Source: Tetrapyrgos nigripes
Lineage: Eukaryota; Basidiomycota; Agaricomycetes; Agaricales; Campanellaceae
Length of the DNA: 64,000 nucleotides
Direction of reading: 5' to 3'
NCBI GenBank assembly: GCA_013368315.1
Contig: JAACJM010000185.1
Span: forward strand, 1-64,000
Positions 61,146 through 64,000 of this stretch are shown here, in pieces. The notes under the pieces were generated by a model. That model had not been told where the DNA came from, searched no databases, and saw nothing but the letters and a program-made list of their open reading frames with translations. How positions within the stretch are numbered: the first letter of the stretch is position 1; every line of letters starts with the position of its first letter. The translations under genes and the position numbers were made by a program.

Positions 61146-62923
61146 TCAAGGCAACATAGTACTCCCATCAAAAAGCACATTCAACCACGCAGCCAACCGA
61201 TATCCCTGCTTCGCAATCTGCTCCTCGATGACCGGGACGGAATTTGTGTAATAGGCAGAGGTGCAGAGGTCGGAAAATGATGTATAGCTGAAGACGATTG
61301 ACTACCAAGAGAGCAAAGATTTACATATATAATACTGAGAAGGAGGAATCCGAATCAGCACTCACGCAATCAAAAGCATTAGATTCCTTTGCCCATACGA
61401 GAGGACATTCGAGTGGAGTAATAGCCCTTTGAATGATATCCTCTGCGTCTGAAACATTTCTGTTGAGGAATGCTTTAAGATCTTCCTCGATGGTTTTGGT
61501 TCTGGTTGCGAACAGTTCCCTTCGGCGGGCAGGTTCAGTAGTTGAGGTACAGGAAAGCCATTGGGAGGTGAGTGAACGGAAGTCGCCGGTCTAAAATGGG
61601 AAAATGGGAAAATTAGATACGATGTGACGGCTATTTGAGTGAGAAGAAGATACAGGAGCTTACCTGGATGCGACTGATTAACGCATCTGCCCACACAGTT
61701 ACAGAATTTTTGTAGTTGGCGCTGAGAAGCCTATTAATGATACCGGAATCTGTGCACCCCAATGGCATGAGTCAGTCAATGGATGTACTCGAGAGATAGC
61801 TGCAAGACTTACCCCACACCTAGTAAAAGGCAAAGCAGGAACATTTAGGTTAGTAGATGTTCTAAAGAGAAAAATCGTCATGGAAAGCGTAGCCAATCTG
61901 AGTCTCACCGAATGAAGGTTCGTTCTCGACCCAGCACAGGTAACATCAATGTCGTTACCACCGACTTCGTCAGCTTCGACATGGAGAGGTTGACCGATAT
62001 CACCGATGAACTGCCAGTGGATGGATAAATTGACAATGATTAGAAGATATGATACTAGATCAGATGGGAGGGAAGATGATACGCTTACATGGTCTTCAAG
62101 TGATGAAGCAGAAGCAACGATAAATAGTAAGTGAAGAGGTCAACGAGAAGTCAACGGGCTGAAGTTGGAGACCATAAACACAGGCATGCGCAGTGACTTG
62201 GACTTACCAAGGAATTTGAGAGCTTCTTGACGTTGCATGGCAGAGAGAGAAGTTTCAACGACACGAGTAGTGTAGTTTGCGATAGCGGTTACTTTTCAAG
62301 CATGGCGTAGTATTAACGAAACTGAAAGCACCAGGAAATCCGGTGAACTCACGGATACACTGTCCATTTCCGCAATCTCGGCTCTCAGACACAGAACACG
62401 AGCTCGGGGGATTATCCTCTGCATCAACGAAGTGAAGGTTGGCGGACCTGAATATTGCCCGTATACACCAAGGATTTGGAAAAAAGAAATTGAACAGAAC
62501 GTATGAGTACTCACCAGGCGTACGCTTTCTCGCTCCTGACATCGTCTGCCCACTACGTAGTACACAGCACCGAATAAGCATAAGCATAGCAAGCATCAAA
62601 GTCAGGGTCATTGGTATCAATGGTTATAGTTCTAAGGATAGGAAGGATATTAACTTACGGTTGCTGCCACACCTAAAGATCTGTCGTACGTTGAGCCGAG
62701 AGAGGACTGGACAAAGGATAAGGTTTTGGGGCCGAGAAACTAATTATAATACGACATGTAAAGTTAATATCAAGGCAGAAGGAATATTCAAGACAGGACA
62801 GACCTCCATAGCGATATACCCTACAGCTTCATGACCGATGGCACCCCAAGCATAGGCTTGATCAGCGGAAAGAAGACCTAGGCCTAGGGTGAGCGAGGCT
62901 GCAGTGCTGAAGACTTTGAGCAT
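61146..62923 (-). CDS. S1/P1-type secreted zinc nuclease
   Basis: Extracellular single-strand nuclease / 3'-nucleotidase family. Eleven exons: 62923-62804, 62739-62659, 62552-62515, 62447-62353, 62291-62208, 62093-62089, 62010-61909, 61819-61813, 61749-61664, 61590-61366, 61301-61146; 332 codons, all phases close. Signal peptide through AYA, then mature Trp26 (WGAIGHEAVGYIAME). All nine expected zinc ligands are present: W26, H31, D70, H85, H141, D145, H151, H174, D178. Two microexons of 5 and 7 nt encode Asp140-His141 and Val176-Trp177, each at or next to zinc ligands. Paired cysteines (SSCSVSESRDCGNGQC) fit family disulfides. Confidence 0.93.
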
Positions 62924-64000
62924 GGATGGTACCGCGGTCAAGCGCCCAATGGAACAGGAGCTTCGTTCTTATATACTCGCGAGGTTCTAATAAAAGACCC
63001 ACGTTTTGGTCGTTACATGAGGTGTTTTGATGGTGCACCTGAACTGCGATAAGAACGTTTGTAATCATGCGCAAAGGCTGCAGAGGACTGGTCGACTTCC
63101 AAAGATGAATGAACGTGAAGGCACGCTTTATAAATTTGGAGTACAACCATACGGTCCACCTTCTCGAACTAAATAGTTATCAATGTCATTGTTGGATGAG
63201 TAGTACCTAGTCATGCATCGCATCGGTCCTACTCACCGCCGTACTATACCCATTTCTGAACTGAATATCACTCCTCCGAGTCCTCGTCGCAATTGCAAGC
63301 TCAGCGTTGGCATGTCCGGCAATTGCAAGTTCTTTAGAAGTACAGACAGCAGTCACTGCCATAAGACAGAACTGGTCCATATGATCCACGTAGTTACGAA
63401 CGACCTGGGTGCAAAAATAAATGAAGGAGATGTGGGCAACCACTACGTGTGGCAATGACGAGGCCCAAAGGAAAGGGAGTGGCAAGAAGCGCTAAATGAG
63501 CGCTGTCAACTGTTCGGTACGACGGTACTGGCTTCTACTTATCATGGAAATTAGAAAGAAATTTGTATATCTAAATTGAATAGCTATACACGGGAGCCTC
63601 ATATTATAAGGATAAGTTCGTAAAAGGCCTCGAAACGTTGTTAGCTTGAGAAATGGCGAGTAGGTGTGAAGGATGATGACGTTGCGGAACAAGCAGACCA
63701 CGCGTTTTTGCGGCAAAAGCCGGTGACCGGTGATCAAATGGCACCGGAAACCGGTACACCTATGAGCACAGCCACACGCGGGAGCGTCATGTTATAAGAA
63801 CGAGACCCTAAAGGGCCTCGTAATAGGGGAACTCTTTTGGCATCATTTCCAGCCTCAGCCTTCAGGTACTTACTCTACGAGTTAGGGGAAATCCAACTTG
63901 ATCTGATAAGTGAAAGCCACTCACTGTAGAACTTCTCTGGGAAAATTAGCTGTAGGGTGGAGTGGCTTCCCGCGCTAGCGAGGGATTCAGGGAGGGACAA
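62924..64000. other. Upstream region of the S1/P1 gene and window end, no gene seen
   Basis: No exon is supported. An imperfect direct repeat is visible: CACGGGAGCCTCATATTATAAG (63589, split here) and CGCGGGAGCGTCATGTTATA (63776), each followed by an AAAGG(G)CCTCG phrase. A CCT(A)AA(A)GGCCTCGTAAT phrase also occurs near 1690 and 10500. Confidence 0.35.

Overview
The window reads as nuclear DNA of a filamentous basidiomycete, most likely an agaricomycete. Genes are cut by many 45-75 bp GT-AG introns. The gene set fits that group: Zn(II)2Cys6 regulators, a short unspecific peroxygenase, a HET-domain gene, a QCR6 hinge-protein gene, and basidiomycete-type histone H3 and S1/P1 nuclease genes. This is inference from gene content and intron style; no species can be named.

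Layout. 0.3-1.1 kb: fragmentary GIY-YIG gene. 2.2-6.0 kb: regulator copy A. 6.06-10.09 kb: gene-poor stretch bounded by a perfect 23-bp inverted repeat. 10.1-10.4 kb: histone H3 relic. 10.6-17.2 kb: duplicated block with QCR6 and regulator copy B. 17.2-24 kb: tandem repeats, weak hypothetical genes, a gag-like remnant and a chimeric relic. 24.1-27.2 kb: inverted-repeat element inserted in an epoxide hydrolase gene. 27.9-31.9 kb: membrane-protein ORF and a broken HET gene. 32.9-35.8 kb: PIF/Harbinger-like DNA transposon. 37.2-43.4 kb: second copy of the QCR6/regulator block, with QCR6 decayed and regulator C intact. 44.0-44.6 kb: small secreted 8-cysteine protein. 45.4-50.6 kb: histone H3 split by a small transposon, then the diverged regulator D. 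50.7-58.9 kb: tandem duplication of a membrane-protein tail and a peroxygenase gene; one peroxygenase copy is dead and one intact. 60-61 kb: truncated HET copy. 61.1-62.9 kb: complete S1/P1 nuclease.

The main theme is recent gene birth and death by duplication and transposition. Four regulators share one 15-exon plan, including a 6-nt exon inside the zinc-finger coding region. Passenger genes on the same blocks decay while the regulators stay open. At least five transposon families are visible. Three insertions can be read to the base: one in an H3 exon, one in an epoxide hydrolase exon, and one hAT-like element whose empty site survives in the paralogous unit. Intact, probably working genes are the four regulators, QCR6 copy B (one junction unresolved), the 8-Cys secreted protein, the peroxygenase, the S1/P1 nuclease and the Harbinger transposase.
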